In this document: piece by piece, positions 24,120-35,100 of the stretch
How the letters are laid out: every line of letters starts with the position of its first letter
Position numbering within the stretch: the first letter of the stretch is position 1
Assembly (NCBI GenBank): GCA_008692225.1
Contig: VICG01000001.1
Span: 2,146,001 to 2,210,000 of the forward strand
Length of the DNA stretch: 64,000 nt
From: Monilinia fructicola
Lineage: Eukaryota > Ascomycota > Leotiomycetes > Helotiales > Sclerotiniaceae
Direction: 5' to 3'
Program-made: the position numbers and the translations under genes
Notes under the pieces: model-generated
The model's database searches: none
The model's input: only the letters and a program-made list of their open reading frames with translations
Told to the model about the DNA's origin: nothing

Positions 24120-25157
24120 TCAATCATGAATCATTTCAGATCTTTGGTAGCTTCTCCCTTTGAGATATTCGGAAAAGACATCCCAATTAACACATTCGCG
24201 TTTGGATTGCGGACTTGCGTTCATGTCATGCCTTATATTACCAGACCAGTAGTATGGAAGAGGTGCTAGATCTGGTTGACAGATCATGGATGAGCGAAGC
24301 GATTCGAGACAATGTACTAAGACTTATTAATATTTTGCTATAATGCGGAGGAAAGGAAACCGTATTTTACTTACATGCGTGATGTCTATCGTCTGCTCGG
24401 TCTTCTTCGGTCCAGTTGGGGTAGTAGTGATCTGAAAAAAAGGACTGTCGAAGTCGTCTCTTGAAAGTGAGATTGTATTGTCAGCCCCTTGATCCTTTTA
24501 CTAGTAATTATGGAAGGATTCATACCAGACAGTGGAGGTTATGGTGAACTGTGAGAATGACGGCAAAATTGTTATCTGGTAAAAGTATACTCTTATTGAT
24601 ATCCAGCCGTGCAGCTTCCTCACGGTAAAGTCGAACGCCGTGTCCTCGGTTTGCTAAACAATGATTTAGCCCCAGAAATTACGGTACTTGCGAGCAAAAG
24701 CAATCACTAACGATGTATAAGTTTATTCCAGGCGCGCTCCGATTCATCGCATGGTTCTCCCATGTAAATATTGTTGGTCCAAAGATCAGATGGGGCTGTT
24801 TTGATTTCGTACTGAATCCCCTCTGCAAACGGAGCTGGACTATTGTTAGGATATTTCAAGCACTATATTGATAATGAGAGGTGACTATATACTCCACAAT
24901 GATGGCCGGTGACTTGAATCTATTTCTGGCAACTTGAGAAAGTTAACTCGACTTGAGTAAAGTAGTGAAGCCATCCCAATCAGCGTCAATGCTGAGACTA
25001 TACCATATATCATGATGAGAATAGCCCATGATCGTAGCCTTCCTAAGGGTGTATATTTGGGAGATAGGTTTCCACAGCGAGGACAACTTTCGTCTTCACC
25101 ATACTCCTTCTCGTTACAGAGTAACCCGCCAGTATTTGAACAAGAGTTAGGGAGCAT
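24120..25157 (-). CDS. UstYa-family oxidase (DUF3328)
   Basis: Five exons on the minus strand: 25157-24893, 24834-24712, 24653-24526, 24459-24375 and 24316-24120, giving 265 residues; every junction is GT-AG and phase-consistent. A cysteine-containing cytosolic N terminus precedes one transmembrane helix at about residues 45-70 (WAILIMIYGIVSALTLIG). The DUF3328 domain follows: FAEGIQYEIKTAPSDLW, then HHNLHCLRRLRQ and, about 35 residues later, HHALHCLESLRSSMIC. These are the two HxxHC motifs that define UstYa proteins. UstYa/UstYb catalyse oxidative macrocyclisation of peptide cores in ustiloxin and related dikaritin RiPPs, and relatives act on other natural products. The gene is short-exoned and easily missed. 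Its neighbours (FMO, MFS, a secreted peptide) fit a RiPP cluster. Which reaction it performs is not known. Confidence 0.9.
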
Positions 25158-25827
25158 GAATATCAACTGTCTAATAGATCGAAATATAAAGTATGTTTAG
25201 ACCCTATTGAAGATCATGGAATGCAATCCAGGGACAAAGCGGACTGCTGCAGATGATAAGAGCTACTTAGGACCGAATTTGGTGGAACTTCATTGGTCAT
25301 ACAAAGTGGTTTCGTACACATACCTAGAGTGCACAGAAGCTATATCCACTGAATCTAGCTCATATATTGTCCATACTTATGTTCACTTGCACAAATACTT
25401 CAATATACAGATCGGGTACTCAACACCCCACGTTCATTGTGATTGGTGATCTATATAGGTGCGCGTGAAGAGTTCGTACTACTACATTAATGAGATATCG
25501 TTTATTGGCGAATAAGGGGGAGCGCTGAGAGGTATATCGCATGTGTATGTCTTTGCATGGCCCTATCAATATCAAACCAAAGATATACAACTTTGTTATC
25601 AAATGATCATTATGCGTACAAACCAGATACACAATTCAAATCTTGTCCCTCGGACTCATTTGCATTGCCCAAGGTATATACTGAGTCGCTTTCGAGCAGG
25701 TTTTGAAAAAGTCAGACAGGGGTTTTCAGTGAGAAGTTCTTTATACTTGTAAAGAGTATTCTTGTTTTCCCAACAAGTGAGCCGAAAATTAGACTTTCAA
25801 CGAAATTTGAATCAAATTTTCTTCACC
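25158..25827. promoter_or_regulatory. Divergent promoter between UstYa-like gene and small secreted peptide
   Basis: 670 bp separate the UstYa-like start (-) and the peptide start (+), a head-to-head arrangement that would allow shared regulation. No specific binding palindrome is evident. Open frames at 25207-25752 have no features. Confidence 0.35.
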
Positions 25828-26019
25828 ATGCGTCTACGAAGTTTTCTCCTCGCAGTTTCTCTTATGGGTGCCGTTATGGGGATCGCCATTGGCCCCAGTG
25901 AGTCATTCATCCGTCCCCTATATTGATACAAGTCTCACATCAATATAGGACTCGAGACAGATTACGAGCTTGCGGCAGAGGGAGCTCTTGAAACAGGGCC
26001 TGATCGTGCGACTTGGTGA
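25828..26019 (+). CDS. Small peptide with signal sequence, candidate RiPP precursor
   Basis: Two exons, 25828-25897 and 25949-26019, with a GTGAGT donor and ATATAG acceptor (51-bp intron), encode 46 residues. The first 22 form a typical signal peptide: basic start MRLR, then FLLAVSLMGAVMGIAIG. The remaining part (starting PRLETDYELAAEG and ending DRATW) is acidic with one Tyr and one Trp. The ATG has a good context (CACCATGC). The gene is divergent from the UstYa-like oxidase. Dikaritin precursors have a signal peptide followed by Tyr-containing cores flanked by Lys-Arg sites, usually repeated; here there is no repeat and no KR dipeptide, only R at the mature start and DR near the end. It may be a single-core precursor, an unrelated secreted peptide, or a shortened relic, since another frame stays open 90 bp further. 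Confidence 0.45.
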
Positions 26020-26501
26020 TTTTTTTGGCGGGAACCGACGAGGGGAGGACTTTGAGGTTCAGAGGAAGATCTCGCGGGATGAAGGAATATAAGAAATCGG
26101 GTTTACTTGTCGGGCGAGGTTCCATTTTGCAGCATCTAATTATGAGAGAATAGGCGGCGTCTCAATTATTTTCTGCTGGGGTGAGCTTTCTTCGAAGCAC
26201 AAGAGCGCTTGCTTTTGTTGCGAGCTATTGTCTGTCCGACTTGAATCAGCGCAAGCAAACTTGAAAGAATTCTATGTGCTAGTGTAACTCCTATTCTTGA
26301 ATAATGAACACTTTGAAGATGAAACAGAATAAATGGTTAGCGTTCAGTGTTTGAATCAAGATTGCACAATCAAGTGCATAGCCAGATGAGTAAGAGCTGC
26401 ATAGGATAGGTACCCGACTCAACTTGATACAGTGGTTCAAAACAAATGTTTCCAATTTAGCCTATACATTTGCATCTCTCTATATTGTCGTTGTAAGTTT
26501 T

Positions 26502-27196
26502 CTATAGAGAAGCTCTCGCTCTCTTGGGATGTTGCTTCTCCCATTTAGCTGCTACTTCCGATTCCTGTCCTAATCGTTGTTTCAGAGCTTCATAGAGCTC
26601 CTTATATGCACCTCCAGCTTCGAGCAAATTTGCTGGCACACCTCGATCGTAATCGAAGAAAACCACACATGCTTTGCAATCCGCCACAATAACTTGCTGT
26701 TTCAATGACCAGATTGACGTGACACCGACATAGCGGTCTGGAAGGACTTCAGTGATGTGATTTGCGACAATGAGCTACCCAAAAAGTCAGCCTCGATTCG
26801 ACAGAAAATCTCAACGTAATGTACTCATACAGCATCTGGAAATTTTACAGGTCTTTTCAAATCAACTGTATAGGTCTTGACAACAGGTCCCATATGACGG
26901 AGATTAAGCATATCCTGAAATTTCTCTGTGCCCAGATACGGCTCAAACGATTGGAACTCTCGGAACTTGCATTGATTGACATAATGCACATATGCTGCGT
27001 TCTTCACATGCTGAAATGGATCGTGGTCATCGGACCAACTAACTCCACATTCAACCATGGTCGCTGCATCATATCCCATTGCAATGGCTATATCGATCAC
27101 CTTCTTACGAAGAGGGGCGTAAGAAGAGCCTCCATCGGGACTCTGATAAGAGGAAGAGTCAAGAGCGGATCTGAATTCTATTGTACGAGGGGCCAT
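26502..27196 (-). CDS. Acyl-CoA thioesterase-like protein (4HBT_2 hotdog fold)
   Basis: Two exons on the minus strand: 27196-26831 and 26774-26502, 212 residues, with a 56-bp phase-0 intron. The segment YAPLRKKVIDIAIAMGY...MVECGVSW, then HDPFQHVKNAAYVHYVNQCKFREF, is the hotdog-fold pattern of the fungal 4HBT_2 group, with the conserved H-x-N-N-like element written as HVKNAAY. After the intron come LIVANHITEVLPDRYVG and QQVIVADCKACVVFFDYD. Many relatives have a mitochondrial presequence. The first in-frame ATG (27196) gives almost none, but the frame is open upstream without ATG, so a missed 5' exon or a non-AUG start is possible. It may hydrolyse acyl-thioesters; substrate unknown. It probably is housekeeping, but it lies at the edge of the UstYa cluster. 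Confidence 0.8.
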
Positions 27197-27617
27197 TTCC
27201 AAAGCTGGGTTCCGGCTGAAATTCTTCAAATATCGAATACAGAGCTTCGAGCTCTGAAAACTGTAAACGGTTTGATTTTGCAAAGTGTCATAAATCGACA
27301 GCCTTTAGTCTTATTTGCAAAATCCAAGATTACTAATTTAGTGTTGCATTGTCGATTTGCAAGCGGCAGGGGGTATTTAAAGCGCCGCGACGGCGGCAAC
27401 ACCTGAAAATCTCATCGAGAAACACTACTTTCGAGGTTCCACGACATATATGTACAGTAATCAGATCTAAAGTCGTTACTGTCTTCCTATTTTCTATCCA
27501 ATTAGCTGGCTAAAGCTAGTGGTATGTAACATATTGTACATTTATACAACCTAAGCTCCATTTTCGCCTTCTCGTGGTATATTCCCGTCTACTCCTATTG
27601 CGCTAAAGCTTCATAAA

Positions 27618-29296
27618 TCATAGAAAGTTAATGCCCACCCCGAACTGTAGTCCCTTCCTGGTTTCTTCTCCCTTTCTCACAACGATTGGTAGACCAAAAT
27701 TCAAACTCAAACCGTGCCACGGGGTGTGCATAGACCATTCCTATCCCGACTGCAAGACTTGGAATCTCTTTACCGAGTTCTGCTATCGTACCATATACAT
27801 TTTTGCTTGTGTTCTTGTCTGGCGCCTTTAGTGCGAGGAGTCGACCGGCATTTGCAAATAGCTGGAGGCGCAGTGGAGTGGAAATATCTACGCGAGGTAA
27901 TGGAAGAAGGAGATTGATAGATGACGCTGCGTAGATGTCGCCTCCTACTGCATCTTGCCTGTCCCGAGGCCCAAGACCACCAATCTTGAACCCACGAACA
28001 TCCGTTGGTCCGCCAAGTTGAAATCTATCATTTATGCGTGATGGCTTGGCTGCAGTGCCAAATCCAACTCCTAATGGATACAACACTCCTGCTCTAATAC
28101 CTGCTGTCAGGCTTGCGCCTGGGATACCGGGAACTTTGACTGCACCACTAGATTCTAATTCTGATTTCCAAAAACCTACGTCTCCTTTCAAAGGTCCCCA
28201 GCCTGCAATTTCAGAGATAGTCTTGAGAAGGTATCCTTGGTTGGGAAGTATAGGGTGGTTTCGCTCATCTTTAAGCCATGTATGAGTAATACTGCTCTTG
28301 ACTGTATCCCCTGCATCATTGCGAACCGTAGGTGATGCATTGCCAGCCAGGCCTGTCACTTGTCTCCATACTCCATTGTATCCAACTTGATGTGTACTGC
28401 CTCCGCCTGAAGCCCAGCTATACTTTATACCACCACCTTTAAGGACTTCTTCGTGGCTTGCCCACGGCTTACTAGTCGAGCTTGACAAGATATCCACAGC
28501 TACCCTCTTATCGGGGTCACTCAAGAATGGCGTCTCAAAAGTGGCCTGATACGCAGAACGAGTTCGGGTACCTGTAGCAGCATTGACGTTCAAGGTTTCG
28601 GCACCCCCAAATATGTTCCGCCACTGTGCATTTCCATACGCTGAGCCTTCAGCATTCCCAAGATCAGTCCCAGTTTTCAAAGTGATGACGCCCCGCTCGC
28701 GTGCCCGGATGTATATATCGATATCGGAGGGAGTAGAAGAAGGGTCAGTAGGGTCAGGTTTATCGATGAACATGGAAATATCATCATGGAAAATACCTAG
28801 GACATATGAGTACAACGTTGATCATATCCCAGCCAGAAAAATCGTACCATGTCGGCGGAGCTTGTTTGTAGCTATGCTGAGTTCCTGCAGTGCCTCTGAG
28901 AGCTTGTATGGCTCATCTCTGTTTGCACTCAGTAGGGGCTTGAATATACCATCTAGGAATGACCTCCTTGTGCGTGAGGGGCCAAGGAGCCTAATCGAGG
29001 AGATTGTGACTGGTTTTGTGGAGTTATTGCCAATCTATTCCATGAGCCCGTGAAATCATAGATGATTAGAATTTCTGCATATACGTACCAGCTCCCCATT
29101 TCTTTGTGCGGCCTCCAGAGCATATCCCATATGTTTCTCTGCAATGGCTTTCTCGAGCTCTTCTTGAGATTTGGGATCGGTTTTCAGGAGACTCTCGACA
29201 AGCTGTAACTAGTATATCAGTAACTCAACCGTGTGGTTTACTTCATTGTATATGATTCCAACTCACAGTCCCCTTTGTCCCATTTGGCGAGGTCAT
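27618..29296 (-). CDS. SAM50: Mitochondrial sorting and assembly protein SAM50/TOB55 (apparent frameshift near 3' end)
   Basis: Four exons on the minus strand: 29296-29267, 29202-29089, 29034-28848 and 28796-27618. The N-terminal part has the POTRA-type segment KPVTISSIRLLGPSRTRRSF; the Omp85/bacterial surface antigen barrel follows, with the strongly conserved DRFQLGGPTDVRGF and QLFANAGR. SAM50 is the essential core of the SAM complex that inserts beta-barrel proteins into the mitochondrial outer membrane. Near 27700 the frame shifts: as written, the protein ends with an unrelated tail at TAA 27628 (499 residues), but the neighbouring frame continues as VVRKGEETRKGLQFG to TGA 27618. One surplus T in the codons after ARFE explains it and would restore the last strands and a 502-residue protein. 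It is divergent from UBC6. Confidence 0.9.
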
Positions 29297-29658
29297 TTTT
29301 AATAAGTCTCCCGAAAAAAAAAAAGATTCACAATTCATGCGAGATTCTCGTTCTGCCAGGTCAAATATATATTGATGACTAAGCAGTGATGCATGTACCT
29401 GCACCACTCAGCCTTAACAAACCTCAAAGCATTCCATGTGAATGAATTATTCCCATCATAAACATTCAACCACTCGGTCATTTCATCTTGCTCACCCTAA
29501 TAAGACGCCGAAGAATCTAAAGATTCAATTTTATATACTATCTAAAGAATATTGTTCAGGAGAAATATTCAAATACCCTACAGTCCAAACGTTCTCTTTG
29601 ACCATTCGCAATAGCAACAAGGCCAGCGTATCCTTACAGTCTCAAGTACGACTTAACA
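29297..29658. promoter_or_regulatory. Divergent SAM50/UBC6 promoter
   Basis: 362 bp between the two start codons, head-to-head. It contains an A-run at 29315-29324. No gene is supported here. Confidence 0.4.
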
Positions 29659-30525
29659 ATGGCGAGTCGAGCTGCCAACAAACGGGTACATAAATTCGTT
29701 CTCATATTGTGCTAGATCTTTACTCGTTCAACAACTAACTCCTTTCACTCCAGTTAACCCGTGAATACAAAACCATCTCCGAGAACCCCCCTCCCTACAT
29801 CGAAGCACACCCCTCCGAATCCAATATCCTAGAATGGCATTACATTCTCACCGGCCCCCCTGATACTCCCTATCATGGTGGGCAGTACTGGGGCACGCTT
29901 CTTTTCCCCCCCAATTATCCATTTGCGCCCCCTTCTATCAAGATGCATACACCATCTGGCCGTTTTCAGCCCTCCACTCGCCTCTGCCTCTCAATCAGCG
30001 ATTTCCATCCTAAGAGTTTTTAACCCGGCGTGGGAAGTCAGCACTATATTGATTGGCCTGTTGAGTTTCATGACGAGCGAAGAAATGACAACGGGTTCTG
30101 TGGGCGCATCAGAGGCAGAGAGGAAATGGGCAGCTAGTAGGACGAGATGGTGGAATAGTACTGGAGGAGGCAGTTACAAGAAAGAGGGAACACAGAAGGG
30201 GAACATCAAAGCTGGGGATGGAGGCGCAAAATTTAGAAGCGAGTGGGAGGATTTGGACAAGGAGAATTGGAAGTGGATGAAGGAAAGGGGTGTGGATATT
30301 GTGACTGGAATTGAGGAGAAGAAGGATGAAGATGGGAGTGGAAGGGATTGCAGCGGAATCGCAATGAGGAGGCCAGGAGGTAGCCAGGCTGTTGTGGGAG
30401 CTGTGGTAGAGGGTGGTAGAGAGGGAAGAAGTTGGTTGAGTAGGAACAAATACTTGGTTGCTGGCGGAGTGATTTTCACTTACGTCTTAATTGCGCGATT
30501 GTTAGGGGAAGGAAAGGATCTATGA
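29659..30525 (+). CDS. UBC6: ER-anchored ubiquitin-conjugating enzyme UBC6 (apparent frameshift)
   Basis: Exon 1 is 29659-29685 and exon 2 starts at 29754, with a 68-bp intron. The E2 fold is clear: LTREYKTISENPPPYI, then WHYILTGPPDTPYHGG, YPFAPPSIKMHTPSGRFQP, and the active-site cysteine in RLCLSISDFHP, followed by NPAWEVSTILIGLLSFM. The C terminus has a hydrophobic tail anchor (YLVAGGVIFTYVLIARLL) ending LGEGKDL, as in UBC6/UBE2J. UBC6 works with ER ubiquitin ligases in protein quality control (ERAD). Between SF and NPAW the run of five T at 30017-30021 creates a TAA at 30021-30023; four T would give the conserved reading and a 265-residue protein. As written only 98 residues precede the stop. 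Sequencing error is the simplest explanation. Confidence 0.9.
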
Positions 30526-31254
30526 ATGTAGACACGGGATAGGTTTCAAGCATGGAGTTCAGGATGGGCTATTGTACTTCTTGTACAACAGATAAGAGTC
30601 GCTCAATACTCTTCGAAGGTAGATAAAGTGTGCATATGGACAATTTGGTTTAGAACAACGAATAAGAATATTTTCAGCATCGTACCTCACTTCCCACATC
30701 TTGATAGACGCAGAGTCGTCATCGGGGTGATCAATTGATGAACGGTAAGCGAGTAATTTTCCCATGTTTTGAATACTATATTATTTATTCTCTTCTCTTC
30801 GTGGAGTAATTACAATATCCATGGATTACATCTCCCCTTCCCCAAATTATTTACTATTATTATCTCGTTTGTTTTCCTAGACGCCAATAACAACCATTCT
30901 GCTAGTATCCATATAACGGCCGAATAAATCACTACCTATTTCCTGTCCGATCCAACTGGATCGCTGTAACTTAAAAAAATGGAAGCCGCTACTGTAAGTC
31001 TGTAATGCCCCCTTCTAGCAAAATTAAATATCGCTCATCTTCTGCTGATACCTGTCATCAACCCAAACCCATGTATTTAGACCAACTCCAATATCCAGCA
31101 TCAAAGTCTGCCCACCAAATTCGTAAATCTCAACCTTATATAAAGGGGTATCAAAAAATAAATGAAAAATGTCGTCGAGCTCCAAAATCGCGCCTGCGTG
31201 CTCTGTCGCTTTGTAAATGCAACCCCATAGGAAAAGTATAATGTCTCATGAACC
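30526..31254. other. Intergenic region, no gene seen
   Basis: 730 bp between convergent UBC6 and the 301-residue gene; AT-rich, probably both 3' UTRs. Small open frames at 30559-30765 and 31005-31241 lack features. Confidence 0.5.
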
Positions 31255-32160
31255 TCAACGCCTAATAAAAGAACTCCACCGTCTTCGATGTTCTTTGACC
31301 GACTGGGCTTTCGCCTGAATCTTCTCCCCCTTCATCTCGTTTTCAATATCGTCCTCCATAACCAATCGATATCTCCTCACGCTCCCTGCGTCATCATCTC
31401 GCTCTCTCATGTTTTCTTCACAGAATCTAGTTCCTCTTTTCTCGACTGGCAAGAAACAGTCCGGTATGCATCGTGCTACAAACCCTCGGATCCCTTTGCT
31501 CGCTGCATCAATGGCTGCGTATTCCAATCTTCGTGTTTGATCAGATGTCCAATAATGGACTGTGGCTGGTGGAGGTGGAGGCGGGGTTGCAGCGACGTTC
31601 GATGTTTCTTGGGAAAGATCATCGGAGAGTGATGGAAAGTGGAAAAATTGATATTGTGGTGGTGATGATAATGTTTGACTATGGTGCCGAGCTGAAAGAT
31701 TGGGCCGAGAGTGAGAAGTAGATGAGCGGGGTGATTTTGGGGAGCGTTTGGGGGTCGAACGGCTGGTTGTACTGGAGGCCGAGGAAGAGTGACCAGAGCA
31801 ATCTTTCGAACGCGAAGATGATTTCCGAGTTGAATTTAATGAAGGCCGAGGGTTATGAGAGGATGATTTTGAGCTGGGCCGTGAAGATGTTCGTAAATGA
31901 CTAGGTATGTAGGCAATATTCTCAGCAAAACCTGAATCTTGACGGTCCATCTTGATAGGCTTGAAATCTTGGGGAGAAGACATGGTGCGTGAATGAGTTC
32001 GAGAGGAGTATGATTGAGGTATTTGTTGTTCAAGCTCAATTGGTGTCGGGTGCGCTCGCGCTGAATAGAAGACGGCAGCATCAGCGTTTATACTTGACTG
32101 ACTCCTATTCTTCCAATCGGTTGTCAAAGGAGAAAGCTTCCGGTGGGTTCTGGAAGACAT
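31255..32160 (-). CDS. Conserved fungal protein of unknown function, serine-rich N terminus
   Basis: Intronless frame of 301 codons starting at ATG 32160. Residues 1-190 are low-complexity, rich in Ser, Arg, Pro and Thr (for example SSRPSSKSSSHNPRPSLNS), and probably disordered. A proline run (PPPPPP) precedes a compact region from about residue 200, YWTSDQTRRLEYAAIDAASKG, then GFVARCIPDCFLP and SVRRYRLVMEDD. That C-terminal pattern is typical of a family of uncharacterised filamentous-fungal proteins I have seen in many ascomycetes; I know no function. The last residues are basic (KEHRRRWSSFIRR). No membrane segment or signal peptide. Confidence 0.75.
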   Translation of the reverse strand: MSSRTHRKLSPLTTDWKNRSQSSINADAAVFYSARAHPTPIELEQQIPQSYSSRTHSRTMSSPQDFKPIKMDRQDSGFAENIAYIPSHLRTSSRPSSKSSSHNPRPSLNSTRKSSSRSKDCSGHSSSASSTTSRSTPKRSPKSPRSSTSHSRPNLSARHHSQTLSSPPQYQFFHFPSLSDDLSQETSNVAATPPPPPPATVHYWTSDQTRRLEYAAIDAASKGIRGFVARCIPDCFLPVEKRGTRFCEENMRERDDDAGSVRRYRLVMEDDIENEMKGEKIQAKAQSVKEHRRRWSSFIRR

Positions 32161-35100
32161 GTCTAGGATTGAAGCGAGGTTGGATTGAAATTATACTGTA
32201 ATGGTGATTTGGTGTAAGGTGAGTGCAGATCGTGACGTCCCTAGGTTTTGAACGCTCGGGGAGTATGGAGGTCTTGCAAATTTACAACCTCCTATTTTTC
32301 AGCTTTGTTATTTCGATTGTTGACTGGAATCTCTTCTAGAAAGCCAAAATCTTCTGTAAATTCCCTGAGAGCGGAGTTGCTGTGGATTTGGGAAATAAAC
32401 CGTCAATTTTGTGCGGTGGGTACCACAATAGAAGATATATGCATATGGAAGAACCACGGTTCACGGGTAATACCACCACAATGAATCTCTAAATATTATC
32501 CAAGAATGATGTGAGTTGATTCCAAATTGTCCCCAACGGCTTCCCTCCTTGTACAGTAGTACTGTATATATGCCAAGGGGACTAACGAGCTCACTGGGAG
32601 GGGATCTGAAATGGTTCGTGAGATCTTCTTCCGCCACTACAGTATAAAGTTTGTTGAGCTGGTACCAAAACTGTCTAGTGGAGCCGTGAAAGATTGATCC
32701 AGAACAAGTTATCAAAAAGTTCCAAGTAAATGAAATTTGATGTTCGTTGGCAATCAATAAAGCGAAGCCGGTTGCTCATTAGCCCATGTCCCTCCTACGG
32801 TCCTACCTAGTCCTCGTTAAAGCTTCTGCTCCGCATCAGTTGACCACTATTCTCCCTATCTTAGCGTATCCGAACGGATACGTGCTACCAAGTGGTAGAT
32901 TAAACTTTTTTTTTCCGAGTTGAAGGTGGAAGTCAAAGGTGGGAAAACGATGAAGATCTAATTGATCTTATTTCTCTACTTAAGAAGGTAGGTAGAAAGG
33001 TTGAAGAGAATATAATAAATTTTATATGATTGTACCGAGACGAGATTGAGAAAAGGAGGAGGTTGTTTTGCGGTATGTATGCTTCGTATACTAGGCACTT
33101 AGGTACCAGGTGGTATCGAGGGAGTTCGTTGGAGGAATTTTGACCGAGCTTCTTGGTTCAATTGCTTGTTGTTTCTCATGAATGAATGACCAGTCGATTA
33201 TTGATTTATTACTCCGTAGAGAGGTAGTACAACACCGTACAGTATTGTCGCTCACCCTTCCTTGTAATAGTGGATATACTCAAGGTAAACCCAAAAGATG
33301 GGATTCGTTGTATTGATAGACCGCTACTGCACTGGGAAAAAACGAGCGCACTACTCCGTACATACAGCTGGAGACCGCAGAATGCAGTAGTACCTACCTA
33401 GTACTGTAGGTAGGTAAGGTATCTGCAAAGGGACGTTCAGACGGCAGTAGTTTCTGAAGTCTAATAATTATTGAACCTAATGTCACCACGAACCAATGTT
33501 TATGAGGTATGTCTTGGCGATAGTTCGAGATTAATGATTCTTGTGCTGATGATGACGACGACGACGACGATGATGATGAAAATGCAGTCGGCAAGTTAAA
33601 TTGGAATTGAAATAACCTTGGAAAAGAGCCAAAGGTCAAATGTGAAAAGATGTAAGGTTATGTAACCTAAAGCACAACCACTACTGTATTGCGAAAGTAT
33701 ATGTAGTATATATACCTACATACCTCTGGCATCTAAATGATATGCAGACATTAGATATATATCAAGATCCTGTCAATTTTTGCATGTGAATCAATCTCTT
33801 TGAGTCTCTTGACTCACCAATAATCTTGTGGTAGTATATGCTAGGTGAAACTCCAAGTTTCCTTTTTGAGAGTTTGGCGCTCCATTTAGGTATGTATTTC
33901 TGTCGCATTATTGTCACACGCGCTTGTTCGTCTTATTCCATGTCCAATCAGGTATGTGGATCCAAAATTTGGCGCTGAAACTCTACCTTCCACTCACTCA
34001 CGCGTCAAGCAAACATACCTAAGTATCGTTAGACTCGTTCCAACCTTCTAGTCTTTCCTTTTTCCTCAACCTTGGAATATCTGAGAGAATGAATAAATAG
34101 CCTGAGTTTCATGGCTCACCGCCCATCCTCATTTTAAACGGCTCGAGAACGGTTTGTCTCTTCCCTACGGAGATGACAGTGGGTCCCGGGTCGGGATTTT
34201 GTAGCCCGGATCGCAAAGAAGAGATGAGGAGAATCTCGAGAACTTCTAGTCCATGCAAATCAATCTTTCATTAAATTTTGCAATCGTGGGTTGAAGCGGT
34301 GTGTATCACACGAAGTGGAAGTGTCGGGCAACTTCGGAGAAACTCCCTTCTTGGTGATGAATGCTTTACAGTATCAGCTACAAAAGACAGCAATACCGAA
34401 CTATCAATACTTCGGAATCAAAATCGATTGTGTTGAAATGTTGAAATTGACGTAGTAGGTACTAAGTATAGAAAAAGGGATCTTTTGGAAGCCCGAGAAC
34501 AGAACTCAATAGTTACGCGTGAATTGACCGCTTCATTATGACCGATTTCCCTCGAAGGAAGCTGTTTAAGGAAAAATGGTCATTTTTAAAGACGGCGACT
34601 ACGAGCGGTGCCATCATATAATCACATCCTCTTCAGACGCCGATTGAGGATTTAGCTCACCTAAACACTCGCTGTATTGACTGTACGGTGTAAATACCAA
34701 GTTTGCATGCGGCGTCCAGGCGTTAAGAGACATCCATGGATCCACCTTGTTGGTATGAAAATTGAAGAGCATCTTTTATTTCATCTCGGGCATGCCACAA
34801 CTACGAGCATCAACCAAAGACGAAATCAACTGTAGAGCTTCTGATGCTCTCCATAGTCCAATACTAGACGGCCAACATCATCGCCATATGATGGCCTCCG
34901 AGTTTCATTCTTTTTCTTTTAATTCGACCTGATATAGGTCTCTCATCACGAGATCCGGCCGTGGTTCTGTCTCGGGTCCTATCTCAAGCCTGTCACAATC
35001 TGAATTTTGGGGCTCATTCTTGCCCAAAATCTTGAATATAACAAAGTAACGTTGCACCTTTCCAAGAGCCTCTCCAAAGCATTGGCCAGCTTGCTCCATG

